Assembly: GCA_963663135.2 (NCBI GenBank)
Contig: CAXXRM010000002.1
Coordinates: 434,001 to 498,000 of the forward strand
Origin: Io17-Chloro-G2 sp963663135
GTDB lineage: Bacteria; Chloroflexota; Dehalococcoidia; Lucifugimonadales; UBA3495
Direction: 5' to 3'
DNA length: 64,000 bases
The position numbers and the translations under genes were made by a program. Shown here piece by piece: positions 35,265-43,631 of this stretch. Position 1 is the first letter of the stretch. Every line of letters begins with the position of its first letter. The notes below the pieces were generated by a model, which was not told where the DNA came from, did no database searches, and was given only the letters and a program-made list of their open reading frames with translations.

Positions 35265-36083
35265 ATGGACTTCGGTCTGAAAGGAAAACGAGCGTTGGTA
35301 GCCGGAGGGGGACGCGGCATCGGCAAAGCGATCGCCAAAGTGTTGGCGGTTGAAGGAGTCGACGTGGTCATTGCCTCCCGGACCAAGGACCAACTGGAAC
35401 AATCCGCCAGGGAAATTGAGGACGAAACCGGCCAGCGGATTATCCCCATGGTGGTTGACGTCACTCAAAAAACGCAGGTTGACCGTCTGGTGGCGGACGC
35501 CGCCGAGCAACTGGGTGGCCTGCACATTCTGGTGAACAGCGCGTCTCTGCCCGGTGGATCTCCCGGTGCGGTCGGCCCCGTTGAAACCGTGGATGACGAC
35601 GAACTAATGAACGACTTCGACGTTAAATACGTAGGAGCGCTGCGCTGCGCCCGGGCGGCGATTCCTTACTTGAAAGAGCAGGGTTGGGGCCGCATAGTGA
35701 ATATCAGCGGCGGCAACGCGAGAAACGCCGGAAATCTTAGCGGGGGCGCGCGCAACGCCTCGCTGGTGCACCTGACGAAGACGATATCCAACCAGGTTGG
35801 TCAGTACGGCATTACCGTGAATTGCATTCATCCAGGGACCACCCGCACCGAGCGGACGGCTGAGATGATGGCCGCCCGGGCCCAACAGTTGGGCATCACC
35901 CCCGAGCAGGTGGAGGAGCAGGACTTTGCGCCGGGGTCGCCCCGCGGCAACGCGATGTGCCGGTTGGTGGATGCCGCCGAGATAGGTTACCTGACGGCCT
36001 TCTTGGCCTCAGAGCAGGCTTGGGCAATCACCGGTGAATTGATCGTCTGCAACGGAGGCGTGGGCAACGCGGTTTACTATTAG
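35265..36083 (+). CDS. Short-chain dehydrogenase/reductase family protein lacking Tyr and Lys of the active site
   Basis: 272 aa. The Rossmann motif is LVAGGGRGIGKAIAKV, then GLHILVNSAS and the C-terminal ITVNCIHPGTTRTERTAEM and AITGELIVCNGGVGNA. In the catalytic segment VNISGGNARNAG the Ser is present, but where Tyr-x3-Lys should be the sequence is SGGARNASLVHLTK, so both Tyr (Gly) and Lys (Asn) are missing. The ATG at 35265 follows GAGGAG. Divergent from the ACIII operon. Fold is sure; enzymatic activity is doubtful. Confidence 0.85.
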   Translation: MDFGLKGKRALVAGGGRGIGKAIAKVLAVEGVDVVIASRTKDQLEQSAREIEDETGQRIIPMVVDVTQKTQVDRLVADAAEQLGGLHILVNSASLPGGSPGAVGPVETVDDDELMNDFDVKYVGALRCARAAIPYLKEQGWGRIVNISGGNARNAGNLSGGARNASLVHLTKTISNQVGQYGITVNCIHPGTTRTERTAEMMAARAQQLGITPEQVEEQDFAPGSPRGNAMCRLVDAAEIGYLTAFLASEQAWAITGELIVCNGGVGNAVYY

Positions 36084-36091
36084 ACGAGGGT

Positions 36092-36173
36092 CCGGTGAAC
36101 TGGTTCACCGGCGCCCATAGCTGGCGCCTGTAGCTATTGAAGTCATCCGGCCCCCGGACTAGCCGGGGGTCGG
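36092..36173. terminator. Three consecutive hairpins in a convergent intergenic space
   Basis: CCGGTGAA..TTCACCGG (36092-36111), GGCGCC..GGCGCC (36110-36128) and CCGGCCCCCGG...CCGGGGGTCGG (36147-36173). The first and last are near-perfect. None is followed by a clear T run, but they lie between the convergent SDR and ferredoxin:thioredoxin reductase genes, so they may block read-through from both sides. Confidence 0.5.
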
Positions 36174-36191
36174 ATCGCGTGAAAGCGCTTC

Positions 36192-36617
<426 letters not shown>

Positions 36618-36741
36618 TGTTGATACTCCTTGGGCCCAGGTTTAGCCGACCTCGGCTTTTTTATGAACGGTCCGGACGGGGACGAAAGGCCCGTCGCCTG
36701 AACGATTATAACGATTCAATGGGTAATCAAATTGTTGGCGG

Positions 36742-36827
36742 CGGAGAGAGTGGGATTCGAACCCACGATACCACGGAGGTATACCGGTTTTCGAGACCGG
36801 CGCTTTCGTCCGCTCAGCCATCTCTCC
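36742..36827 (-). tRNA. tRNA-Ser (anticodon CGA)
   Basis: On the minus strand, the acceptor stem GGAGAGA (36827-36821) pairs with TCTCTCC (36749-36743). The D-arm sequence TGGCTGAGCGG, the anticodon loop CTCGAAA (CGA, reads UCG), a long variable arm (ATACCTCCGTGGTAT) and the T-loop GGTTCGAATCC are all present, as expected for serine. The 3' CCA is not encoded. Confidence 0.95.
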
Positions 36828-36830
36828 CGG

Positions 36831-37203
36831 ATTCGAAAGCAAGGCGTTTTTTCAGCCCTGCCCAACTTGCGGGTCCGATAATGCCGCGCCTTCGGCAGTT
36901 TTTACCGGCTCTCGAACGTTCCGCTTTACCATCCCCATCTTAACACCCCACTTGACGGCACGAAAGATTACATTTTGACATTGCGAGGCCGTTGGTGCGG
37001 ATAATCCCCGGCGCAGACAAGAAGTTGGTCCAGTCCGGTCCTGCGCCCGGGACGATGCTACCTGATCCGGGACTGCTGGCGCCGCTCAACCTCGCCAAAG
37101 CGGAGTTTCAGGAATTTAACGGTAGTTCCGGCGGCTGTCAATGACCTGGTTGTTGGATCTTGGGCGCAGGGGAGACAGCCGAAGTATTCTGCACAAGCAT
37201 CTA
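36831..37203. other. Intergenic region between tRNA-Ser and the mrr-type gene
   Basis: About 370 bases in which I see no gene, clear terminator or repeat. No duplication of the tRNA 3' end was found that would mark an attachment site. Confidence 0.5.
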
Positions 37204-38109
37204 TCAAACGTCAGCGAAGAAGTTGGCGAAGAAGTTGGCGTCCAGTTTCTTGACCTCGTAGGTCGTTTGGGTGAATACGCCGACACCGTGCTTGATCATT
37301 AGTTCAGCCAGTTCCGGCCCGTCGATTAAACGAATGAACTGGTTTCCCAACGAGATGGTTTCAGCTGTCTGCCGGGCCGTCTGGCTGAAAGTGGAAGTGG
37401 TTATAAACACACCTTTGGTCGCACCATGCGTACCCAAGCTGCCTGAAAAGGTTTGGATTTCTGGTCGCCCCACCTGGCTGGCTATGTACCGCTTGGCCTG
37501 AACGTAAACCTTCTCCAGACCCAGTGTGTCTTGGTTGAGGATGCCATCAATACCTTGGTCACCGCTACGACCTACTACTCGGCCGTCCCCGTAGCCCATC
37601 CTTGACAATAATTCAACGACCAGGCGCTCAAAACCGGAATCGGTTACCCCTTTCACACTAACCAAGATTTCGTCGGATAGCATATTCTGCTGTTGCGCAT
37701 GGCTTTTGGCCATCACCTCATCCGGAGTAAAATCGACAGAGCCCCAAGTGCTGGTTTCGGGTGCGCCCGAACTCTCCCGGGATTCGGGCCATAACTTTTG
37801 GAGGTCGCCAAACCTGATGATGCCTTGTTGATTTGCTAGAAAGTCCCGTCCAGTTTGGGTGATTTCCCACTGGTTACGTTGGGGGTCATCGATCAGCCCC
37901 GCCTTCTTTGGATCGGTCATGGCCCAGTTTGTACGGTTTTCCATCCGGGTTTGCACACCTGAAGGCACCATTTCTTGCAGGTCGGTATCGGTCAGGGAAA
38001 ACATAGCGGTCAATTGCTCGAGGAACTCCTTCCGAGTCAAATGTTGAGCGGAAGCGTTTGCGATCTCCAGGACTGGCCTGTGCAGCTCGTCCAATCTAGG
38101 TACGGCCAT
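37204..38109 (-). CDS. Mrr-type restriction endonuclease (type IV-like)
   Basis: 301 aa in two parts. The N-terminal ~100 residues form the Mrr winged helix (MVPSGVQTRMENRTNWAMTD, NQWEITQTGRDFL). The C-terminal Mrr_cat domain has the PD-(D/E)xK core: GYGDGRVVGRSGDQGIDGIL (Asp) and VYVQAKRYIASQVGRPEIQ (Gln-x-Lys). Such enzymes cut modified DNA. There is no methylase, and the neighbours are a tRNA-Ser and a transposase scrap, which fits an orphan defence gene in a small acquired patch. ATG at 38109. Confidence 0.85.
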   Translation of the reverse strand: MAVPRLDELHRPVLEIANASAQHLTRKEFLEQLTAMFSLTDTDLQEMVPSGVQTRMENRTNWAMTDPKKAGLIDDPQRNQWEITQTGRDFLANQQGIIRFGDLQKLWPESRESSGAPETSTWGSVDFTPDEVMAKSHAQQQNMLSDEILVSVKGVTDSGFERLVVELLSRMGYGDGRVVGRSGDQGIDGILNQDTLGLEKVYVQAKRYIASQVGRPEIQTFSGSLGTHGATKGVFITTSTFSQTARQTAETISLGNQFIRLIDGPELAELMIKHGVGVFTQTTYEVKKLDANFFANFFADV

Positions 38110-38606
38110 CGTTTCCGGCTCCTTGTACCCTGTTCCCCAGCTCGATAGTCCCGGATTTTACACTATTCGTTACTCCAAACCAGCGGCAATCTGCAATCGA
38201 CCAGAGTTTTTTCATTGGTGGGCGTCAAAAGCGATGCCCTGAAGGGCGAGAGCTTCCTGGAGCCTGGCAGCGTGGCGGCGCAGGGCCTGATTGCCGACAA
38301 GCTATGACTCCTTCCCCGCCGGCTTCGGTGGTCGGGCACCTGGTCCAATGCTTTACTCAATCCCATCTACCTCACCTCCCCACTTTCATGCCGCCCGCCC
38401 TATGACTATTCCCCAACAATGAAAAGGTCCTGTCTGTGACGCTGGACAGACCAGCCGAGCCCTCGGGAACTCGCCGTTCTGCGACGAATTCCCTGGACGA
38501 GTCGAGACCGGAATGACGGTGTGGAATCGATTCACCTGGACCGATATTCGTGTCGACGGGCTTCCTCCTATGCCGTGTAGTCCGGGGTCAGCGAGCTGGT
38601 AGTTAG
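38110..38606. other. Intergenic region with a transposase scrap
   Basis: 497 bases without an intact gene. It holds a short minus-strand fragment resembling the start of an ISAs1-type transposase (38230-38366), and nothing else that I can identify. Confidence 0.5.
38230..38366 (-). pseudogene. Possible remnant of an ISAs1/H-repeat-type transposase N-terminus
   Basis: Translated, it reads LDQVPDHRSRRGRSHSLSAI followed by PCAATLPGSRKLSPF. This resembles the start of ISAs1-type transposases (P-D-x-R-x-x-x-G-x-x-x-x-L-x-x-I ... A-G-S-R-S-L), but the similarity covers only ~45 residues and the DDE domain is missing. Confidence 0.35.
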
Positions 38607-39437
38607 TCACTCTTTTCTCTCAACTACCCACTTCTTTTTCGCCATGGCTGCTATCGCGAAGATCCCGGTGGCTACCAGAGCCATGGCCGGCCCGGAGGGC
38701 AGGTTGGCGTGGAAGGATAGATAAAGGCCGGCCACCGCCGAAATTACGCCGATCACCGCCCCGATGAAGATAACCCCAACGAAACGCCTGGCGATCATGT
38801 ACCCCGTCGCTGCGGGCGTGATGAGCATTGCCATAACCAGGACGATTCCGGAGGCCTGGATGCCGATGACGATGACCAAGGCGAGGAGGGCAAGAAGCAC
38901 GTATTCGATTAGGCCCGTCCTGATTCCGACTACCGTCGCGCCGACGGGGTCAAAGGTGGTGTACACAAACTGCCGGTGAAACGTGTAGACCCCGGCCACC
39001 ACCAGGGCGGTCAGCCCGAGCGAGACAAAAACGTCCGTCTGCGATACCCCGAGGACCTGCCCAAGCAGCAGGTCTTCGATGTTGACGTTGACGACGGCGT
39101 CTGTCGAAAGCATAACGAGGCCCAGCGCAAACATACCGGCAAAGACGACGCCGATGGAGGTGTCGTCGCTGATGCCGGTGCGCCGGGTGAGGTAGCCCAT
39201 CAGCAGGGCGATGGCGATTCCCGCCGGCACTGCGGCCAAGAAGGGGCTGATCCCCAGCAGGAAAGCCAGCGCCATCCCGGGCAGGACCGAGTGGGCGAGG
39301 GCGTCCCCCATGAATGCGCGTCCACGTGTGATGACGTAGGCGCCAATAACCGGGCACATTACGCCCACAAGAATGGAGACAATCAGCGCCCGCACCATGA
39401 AGCTGTACTGGAATGGCCCGATGACATAGTCGAACAT
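38607..39437 (-). CDS. znuB: Metal ABC transporter permease (ZnuB-like)
   Basis: 276 aa with about eight transmembrane helices of the ABC-3 family. Conserved segments are GAYVITRGRAFMGDALAHSV, MALAFLLGISPFLAA and GIVLVMAMLITPAATGYMIA. It forms the membrane channel for zinc (or manganese) with the ATPase 2 bases upstream and the solute-binding protein beyond it. Zinc is favoured because of the His-rich loop in the binding protein and the Zur-like regulator. Confidence 0.88.
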   Translation of the reverse strand: MFDYVIGPFQYSFMVRALIVSILVGVMCPVIGAYVITRGRAFMGDALAHSVLPGMALAFLLGISPFLAAVPAGIAIALLMGYLTRRTGISDDTSIGVVFAGMFALGLVMLSTDAVVNVNIEDLLLGQVLGVSQTDVFVSLGLTALVVAGVYTFHRQFVYTTFDPVGATVVGIRTGLIEYVLLALLALVIVIGIQASGIVLVMAMLITPAATGYMIARRFVGVIFIGAVIGVISAVAGLYLSFHANLPSGPAMALVATGIFAIAAMAKKKWVVERKE

Positions 39438-39439
39438 TG

Positions 39440-40198
39440 TTAGTGTCCCTCGTGGCCGCCGTGGGTTCGGGCGAAGTCGATGCCGTGGGAACCGTAGAGT
39501 TCCTCAAGCACCTCGGGTGTGAACGCCTGGGCGGGCGGACCGAAGGCGCAGACGTGCCGGTTGATGCACAGCACCTGGTCGAAGCGCTCCGCGAGGTTGG
39601 TAAGGTCGTGGGTTGCCAGAAGCACAATCTTCCCCTCGTCGCGTACAGACTGGAGCACTTGCACAATACTTTCCTGGGCCCCCACGTCAACGCCGCTGAA
39701 CGCCTCGTCCAGGAGGACAATCGTGGCCTCCTGGGCCAGCGCTCGGGCTATCAAGACCCTCTGTCGCTGGCCGCCGGAAAGCTCGTTCATCATCGAAGAC
39801 CGGCGTTCCCACAATCCCACCCGCTCCATGCAGTTCCGTGCTATGTCCCGGTCACGCTTGCCGGGGTTTCGGAACAACCCGATGTGGCAATATCGCCCCA
39901 TCATCACCACGTCCAGGACCGTGGCCGGGAAGCGCCAATTGATGTTGTCGCGTTGGGGGACGTACGCCAGGGCTCCGTTGCGGGCCTCCGCGCCGTGTAG
40001 GTCTACTGTGCCTTGCGCGATAGGCAGGATTCCCGCAACGGCGTCGAACAGCGTGCTCTTGCCCGCGCCGTTCGGCCCCACGACCCCCACCAGGGAACCC
40101 TGACCGACGTCAAAGGTTACGTCGAAAAGCGCACGGTAACCGTCGCGCTCCACAGTTACGTCCTCTACGGTTAAATGCGGTCCAGAAGCCAACTTCAA
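39440..40198 (-). CDS. znuC: Metal ABC transporter ATPase (ZnuC-like)
   Basis: 252 aa. The Walker A motif is VGPNGAGKSTLF, the ABC signature is ELSGGQRQRVLIARALAQ, Walker B is IVLLDEAFSGVDVG and the switch His is in LATHDL. It powers the adjacent ZnuB-like permease. A short His/Gly-rich C-terminal end (RTHGGHEGH) may bind metal. Same direction as znuA and znuB. Confidence 0.9.
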   Translation of the reverse strand: MKLASGPHLTVEDVTVERDGYRALFDVTFDVGQGSLVGVVGPNGAGKSTLFDAVAGILPIAQGTVDLHGAEARNGALAYVPQRDNINWRFPATVLDVVMMGRYCHIGLFRNPGKRDRDIARNCMERVGLWERRSSMMNELSGGQRQRVLIARALAQEATIVLLDEAFSGVDVGAQESIVQVLQSVRDEGKIVLLATHDLTNLAERFDQVLCINRHVCAFGPPAQAFTPEVLEELYGSHGIDFARTHGGHEGH

Positions 40199-40309
40199 TA
40201 ACTCCTAACTTCCAGGGAAATTGCACCTGGCGTATTCCTGGCGCCCGCCGGAATCCGGTTTCCTGGTACTGCCGCGCTTCCTAAAACGGTTGGGGCCGGG
40301 ACGGCGCGG

Positions 40310-41521
40310 TTATCTCAGGGCCGCAGCTATGCGTTCGACGTTGGTGCGCGACATCTCAATGTACGTCTCTGCGCCGCTGCCTTTGGAGCCGAGGGAACCT
40401 GAGTGAAGTCGGACGAGGGTGGCGCCGGATTCATTAGACACAGCCGCGGCCAAACGTTCGCTCACCGTTGTCTCGCCGAACACCGCCGTGACCTCGCTCT
40501 CCCTGACTTTGTCTACGAGGTCCGTCAAGTCCTCCGCGGACGGCTCCACCTCAGTGGTGATGGACAGGATGACCCCCACCACCTCGAACCCGTATCGGTC
40601 CGCGAAGTACCCGAGACTGTCGTGGGAAGTCACCAGCAGTCGGCGGTCCTCCGGAATTTGGCTGACCTGCTCCTCGGTCCAGTTGTGCAACTCGTCGAGC
40701 CGCCCGTCGTAAGCGAAGGCATTGGCGCGGTAAGCATCGGCACGGTCCGGGTCGAGCGCGGACAGGCGCGCGGCGATGTTATCGACCACGACCCTAACGC
40801 GGAGGGGGTCGAACCAGAAGTGGGGGTCGTAAATGCCGTGGCCGTGGTCCTCGTGCTCGCCCGCACCTTCGGATGTTATCTCCTCGATTGCCTCTATCGC
40901 ATCGCTGGCCTCTAATTGCCCGTCATCGACCTTGCCGACGATGGCGAGGGCCATGGCGGGCAGTTCGTCTTCATCCCCGTAGTCCTCATCCTCAGCGCCC
41001 TCCAGCAGGCCCTTTATCTCCGCCAAAGCGACTTCAGGGCCGATCTTGCCCTCTTCAACTTCGTGGACCACGTGGTTGAGCTCTTCTATGACCTCGACTT
41101 CTTCCCTGTGGGACCCGGCGAGCTCTATAGGATCGACCGTCTCGGCCAACTCCACAATGGTAGAGGGGTCCCGCGCGGCGTTCTGCAAGAGGTCTTGGAG
41201 CCAGGACTCCTCGAGGCCCAGCCCGACACTCAGCACGAGGTCGGCGTCGGCGATTCTGGCAATGTCCTGAGCGCCCGGTTGAAACGCGTGCGGGTCGGCT
41301 CCGGCCGGCACCAGACTGAAGACCTCCACGTGTTCCTCTCCGATGTTCTCAACCCAGTCCGCCAGAATGTTAGTCGTCGTGACTATTCGGATGGTTGTCG
41401 CCGACTCCGACGCGGCCCCGCCCGAAGCAATTGAGCACGCGGCTAGGGCGATGAGCAACGCCAGCAGGGAAAGGCTGGCCCTCACCAGGATAGCCAAGCG
41501 GTTATTGGGACTGAGTATCAT
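40310..41521 (-). CDS. znuA: Zinc ABC transporter solute-binding lipoprotein (ZnuA-like) with an acidic insertion
   Basis: 403 aa. A signal ending LLIALAAC marks a lipoprotein. The ZinT/ZnuA fold has metal-binding residues in VPAGADPHAFQPG (His), IYDPHFWFDPLRV (His), LVTSHDSLGYFADRYGFEVV (His) and VFGETTVSERLA (Glu). A His/Glu-rich loop (GEHEDHGHG) precedes the second His, as in zinc-specific members. Unusually, an inserted acidic helical region of ~90 residues (EEGKIGPEVALAEIKG ... EDEDYGDEDE) sits in front of this loop. The start is ATG 41521 with AAGGAG upstream. A Zur-like box lies at 41595-41609. Confidence 0.87.
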   Translation of the reverse strand: MILSPNNRLAILVRASLSLLALLIALAACSIASGGAASESATTIRIVTTTNILADWVENIGEEHVEVFSLVPAGADPHAFQPGAQDIARIADADLVLSVGLGLEESWLQDLLQNAARDPSTIVELAETVDPIELAGSHREEVEVIEELNHVVHEVEEGKIGPEVALAEIKGLLEGAEDEDYGDEDELPAMALAIVGKVDDGQLEASDAIEAIEEITSEGAGEHEDHGHGIYDPHFWFDPLRVRVVVDNIAARLSALDPDRADAYRANAFAYDGRLDELHNWTEEQVSQIPEDRRLLVTSHDSLGYFADRYGFEVVGVILSITTEVEPSAEDLTDLVDKVRESEVTAVFGETTVSERLAAAVSNESGATLVRLHSGSLGSKGSGAETYIEMSRTNVERIAAALR

Positions 41522-41594
41522 TACACGCCAAGCTCCTTTTGATTTGGCCACTCTTGAGGTGGTAAATGTTCCAGTGAAACCGAGGTTCATTTAA

Positions 41595-41609
41595 TGAGAG
41601 TAAGTATCA
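41595..41609 (-). promoter_or_regulatory. Candidate Zur box upstream of znuA
   Basis: TGAGAGTAAGTATCA fits the 7-1-7 Fur-superfamily pattern TGAnAnTnAnTnTCA and lies 74-88 bases before the znuA start. A near-identical sequence (TGAGAGTGGGTATCA, minus strand) lies upstream of the regulator gene at 42117-42131. Confidence 0.6.
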
Positions 41610-41650
41610 ATTACATGCATAGTGAAAGTGGTTGGCGGTCCATGAAGTTT

Positions 41651-42085
41651 CTAGGCGCCCTCGTCCTTAACGCAGCGGTCGCAGGTGATGTAGAGCTCGA
41701 TCCGGTGGCCGACGATGTTGCCCGGGATGTCGTCGCCCAAGGCACGGATTAGGCGCTCAACAGTGGCGGCGCGGAACTCACCGACGTTTCCGCACCTGAC
41801 GCATACGGTGTGGTGATGGTGCTCAATGCTGGACAGGCTGTACCTGGGAGCTCCGTCCACGAGGTTGAGCCGGCAGACCACGCCAGCCTTCATCAGGAGC
41901 TTGATGGTCCGGAAGATGGTCGCCCGGCCCGTTCCGGGTAACTCATTACCAATCTCTTCGGCGGTAAAGCCCTCCCGCTTCCCCTCCAGAATCTTAATAA
42001 TGGCCCGTCTCGGAGCCGTGGAACGGTATCCTTGATTCTCGAGGATGGCCATGATGTCCGGGCGTACAGTAAGAGGGATTTGCAT
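41651..42085 (-). CDS. zur: Fur-family metalloregulator, probably Zur
   Basis: 144 aa. The winged-helix part has YRSTAPRRAIIKILEGKREG and GRATIFRTIKLLMKAGVV. The dimer domain has the metal-site stretch SSIEHHHHTVCVRCGNVGEF and a second zinc-binding pair ITCDRCVKD. Divergence into Zur rather than Fur or PerR is inferred from location beside znuABC and from the twin boxes. ATG 42085 is preferred over TTG 42100. Probably represses znuA(CB) and itself when zinc is plentiful. Confidence 0.85.
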   Translation of the reverse strand: MQIPLTVRPDIMAILENQGYRSTAPRRAIIKILEGKREGFTAEEIGNELPGTGRATIFRTIKLLMKAGVVCRLNLVDGAPRYSLSSIEHHHHTVCVRCGNVGEFRAATVERLIRALGDDIPGNIVGHRIELYITCDRCVKDEGA

Positions 42086-42116
42086 AGGGCTCAGTGTCAA
42101 AAGGACTCAAACATAA

Positions 42117-42131
42117 TGATACCCACTCTCA
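42117..42131 (-). promoter_or_regulatory. Candidate Zur box upstream of the regulator gene
   Basis: On the minus strand it reads TGAGAGTGGGTATCA, 13 of 15 bases identical to the znuA box, and lies 32-46 bases before the regulator ATG. This predicts autoregulation. Confidence 0.6.
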
Positions 42132-42208
42132 CTATGGTAGCAGTAATTTCTTGGCAGTGTCAACCCGGCTGTCGGTGAGTGCCAGGGACTTTTCATTCCT
42201 CAAAAAAT

Positions 42209-42248
42209 CTCCGTACCCCTTTGCGCCCCCTGCGTTAAACCGCCCCCC
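42209..42248 (+). repeat. Left copy of a ~40-base imperfect direct repeat flanking the 397-aa gene
   Basis: CTCCGTACCCCTTTGCGCCC then CCTGCGTTAAACCGCCCCCC. The right copy is at 43533-43569. The text CTnTGCGCCCcTGCGTT resembles a short sequence often seen as an intergenic repeat in other bacteria. Confidence 0.65.
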
Positions 42249-42264
42249 GCGCGTCACCCGCCCC

Positions 42265-42294
42265 TTGACACCCCCGAATGCACCTCCCTATCAT
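42265..42294 (+). promoter_or_regulatory. Promoter placing the transcript start at the ATG of the 397-aa gene (leaderless)
   Basis: TTGACA (42265-42270) and TATCAT (42289-42294) are separated by 18 bases. The ATG at 42302 lies seven bases after the -10 box, so the transcript is predicted to begin at or within a base of the start codon. No ribosome-binding site is present. Confidence 0.55.
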
Positions 42295-42301
42295 CGAACT
42301 A

Positions 42302-43492
42302 ATGTTCGCTAACACAAAAAGCCAGGAAGCCCAACCACCATCCCTCGCCGACATCGTCCGCGAGGAAACCGAAGACGGCCGCCTAATTGTCCGCTTTCTC
42401 ATCGACGTCATGCAGGGCCTCCTCGAAGATTTCAATCCCTGCCACCGCCTGGACGCCGCCCGCCAACTCCTGAACCTCGGCTTCCACCCGGCCCAAACCT
42501 TCATAGACACCAATACCCCCGCCTCCCCAACCCATAAAAATCCCCGCGCCCTCGGCGTCCCCGGCGTTGAAACCGCCACCCTCCACCGGGAGCTAGCGGC
42601 CCTCATCCGGGAAGAGACCGACAACGGCCGCACCACCGTCCGCTTCCTGGTCGACGTCATGCAGGGCAACCTCCAGGACTTCAAGCCCCACCACCGCCTG
42701 TCCGCCGCCAAAGAACTCCTGCGCCGCGGCTTTGACACCCCTGTCCCTGCCGACGCCGGCAACTCAGCCGCCACGGAATCCGACCCGGAGCAATCCGCCC
42801 CGGCTGAAAAAACCACCGCGGCGCCCCGCTCCTGGACCCACATCCTGGAGGGCCGCTATGCCGGCTACCCCGTCGGCTATAACCGCTACGAAACGGAGTA
42901 CGGCCCCTTTGACTTCCGGTCCTACGATGACGAGGAATACCACTTCGACACCCACGGCTCTCGGGCCCTGACGCACATCTCCGGCGGTGAGGAGGCAGCC
43001 AGCGCAGTCCACAAGACGGTCTTCGACTTCCGCTTCGCTGCCTGGAAGCTTGCCAAGGCTACCGGCCAGGACCGCGACCGCTGCGACCACCTGATCAAGA
43101 TCCCCGACGACTGCCCCCAGCCCGAAAACATCTACGGCTACCAGGCCCTGCGGCAGATATTCGGCACCGAGCAGGCCGCCCGGATAGCCGCCTGGGCCGT
43201 CGCCCAATACCACCGGAAGCAAGCCGACCTGGCCGCCGGCCTTGGTCCCGAATCCCCGGCCCGGCCCCCGCCCCCGGACACCATCTGGGACCAACCGGCG
43301 GAGGAACTGTACCCGGATGACCGGTCGCCGCCGGACCCGGAACCTGACGCTCCCGATGCGCCCAAGCTAACCATGCTTGAGGAATATTTAATCCACCGCC
43401 ACCGGGAGCGCGCGCGGAACGACCGGAATAACTGGGATGATGACCCGCCCGGTTTAATCTATGACCGGGTTACCATCCCCATAATACCGTGA
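42302..43492 (+). CDS. Unrecognised protein with two internal repeats, C-rich codon use
   Basis: About 396 aa. Two ~50-residue repeats near the N-terminus match closely: ETEDGRLIVRFLIDVMQG with HRLDAARQLLNLGF, and ETDNGRTTVRFLVDVMQG with HRLSAAKELLRRGF. The R-L-x-A-A-x-x-L-L-x-x-G-F end resembles helical segments of small terminase or DNA-packaging proteins but I cannot assign a family. The middle has GYNRYETEYGPFDFRSYDDE and GRYAGYPVGY. A second block (HKTVFDFRFAAWKLAKATGQ) and a Pro/Asp-rich tail follow. No signal peptide or membrane helix. Third codon positions are overwhelmingly C. It sits between two divergent Fur-family genes and is flanked by ~40-base direct repeats. The ATG at 42278 is possible, but ATG 42302 fits the promoter. 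Confidence 0.65.
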   Translation: MFANTKSQEAQPPSLADIVREETEDGRLIVRFLIDVMQGLLEDFNPCHRLDAARQLLNLGFHPAQTFIDTNTPASPTHKNPRALGVPGVETATLHRELAALIREETDNGRTTVRFLVDVMQGNLQDFKPHHRLSAAKELLRRGFDTPVPADAGNSAATESDPEQSAPAEKTTAAPRSWTHILEGRYAGYPVGYNRYETEYGPFDFRSYDDEEYHFDTHGSRALTHISGGEEAASAVHKTVFDFRFAAWKLAKATGQDRDRCDHLIKIPDDCPQPENIYGYQALRQIFGTEQAARIAAWAVAQYHRKQADLAAGLGPESPARPPPPDTIWDQPAEELYPDDRSPPDPEPDAPDAPKLTMLEEYLIHRHRERARNDRNNWDDDPPGLIYDRVTIPIIP

Positions 43493-43532
43493 CGCCCCCG
43501 CCCAGGGGCGCCGCGGTCGCCCCTCCACAAAA

Positions 43533-43569
43533 CTCCGCTCCCTCTGCGCCCCTGCGTTGAACGCCCCCC
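43533..43569 (+). repeat. Right copy of the direct repeat flanking the 397-aa gene
   Basis: CTCCGCTCCCTCTGCGCCCC then TGCGTTGAACGCCCCCC, matching 42209-42248 with a few substitutions and indels. Confidence 0.65.
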
Positions 43570-43616
43570 AATCTGAACAGTTACGTAGCAAGGCAAGGGC
43601 TTGCTATCGCGGCAGA

Positions 43617-43631
43617 TTACAATTATAGTTA
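43617..43631 (+). promoter_or_regulatory. Possible Fur/PerR box upstream of the second regulator
   Basis: TTACAATTATAGTTA is an imperfect 7-1-7 palindrome (five of seven pairs match) resembling PerR-type boxes, and it lies 80-94 bases ahead of the regulator start. Weak evidence. Confidence 0.3.

Noticed and set aside
36743..36760. Attachment-site duplication at the tRNA-Ser 3' end
   Set aside because: The tRNA 3' sequence was not found again in the following 2 kb.
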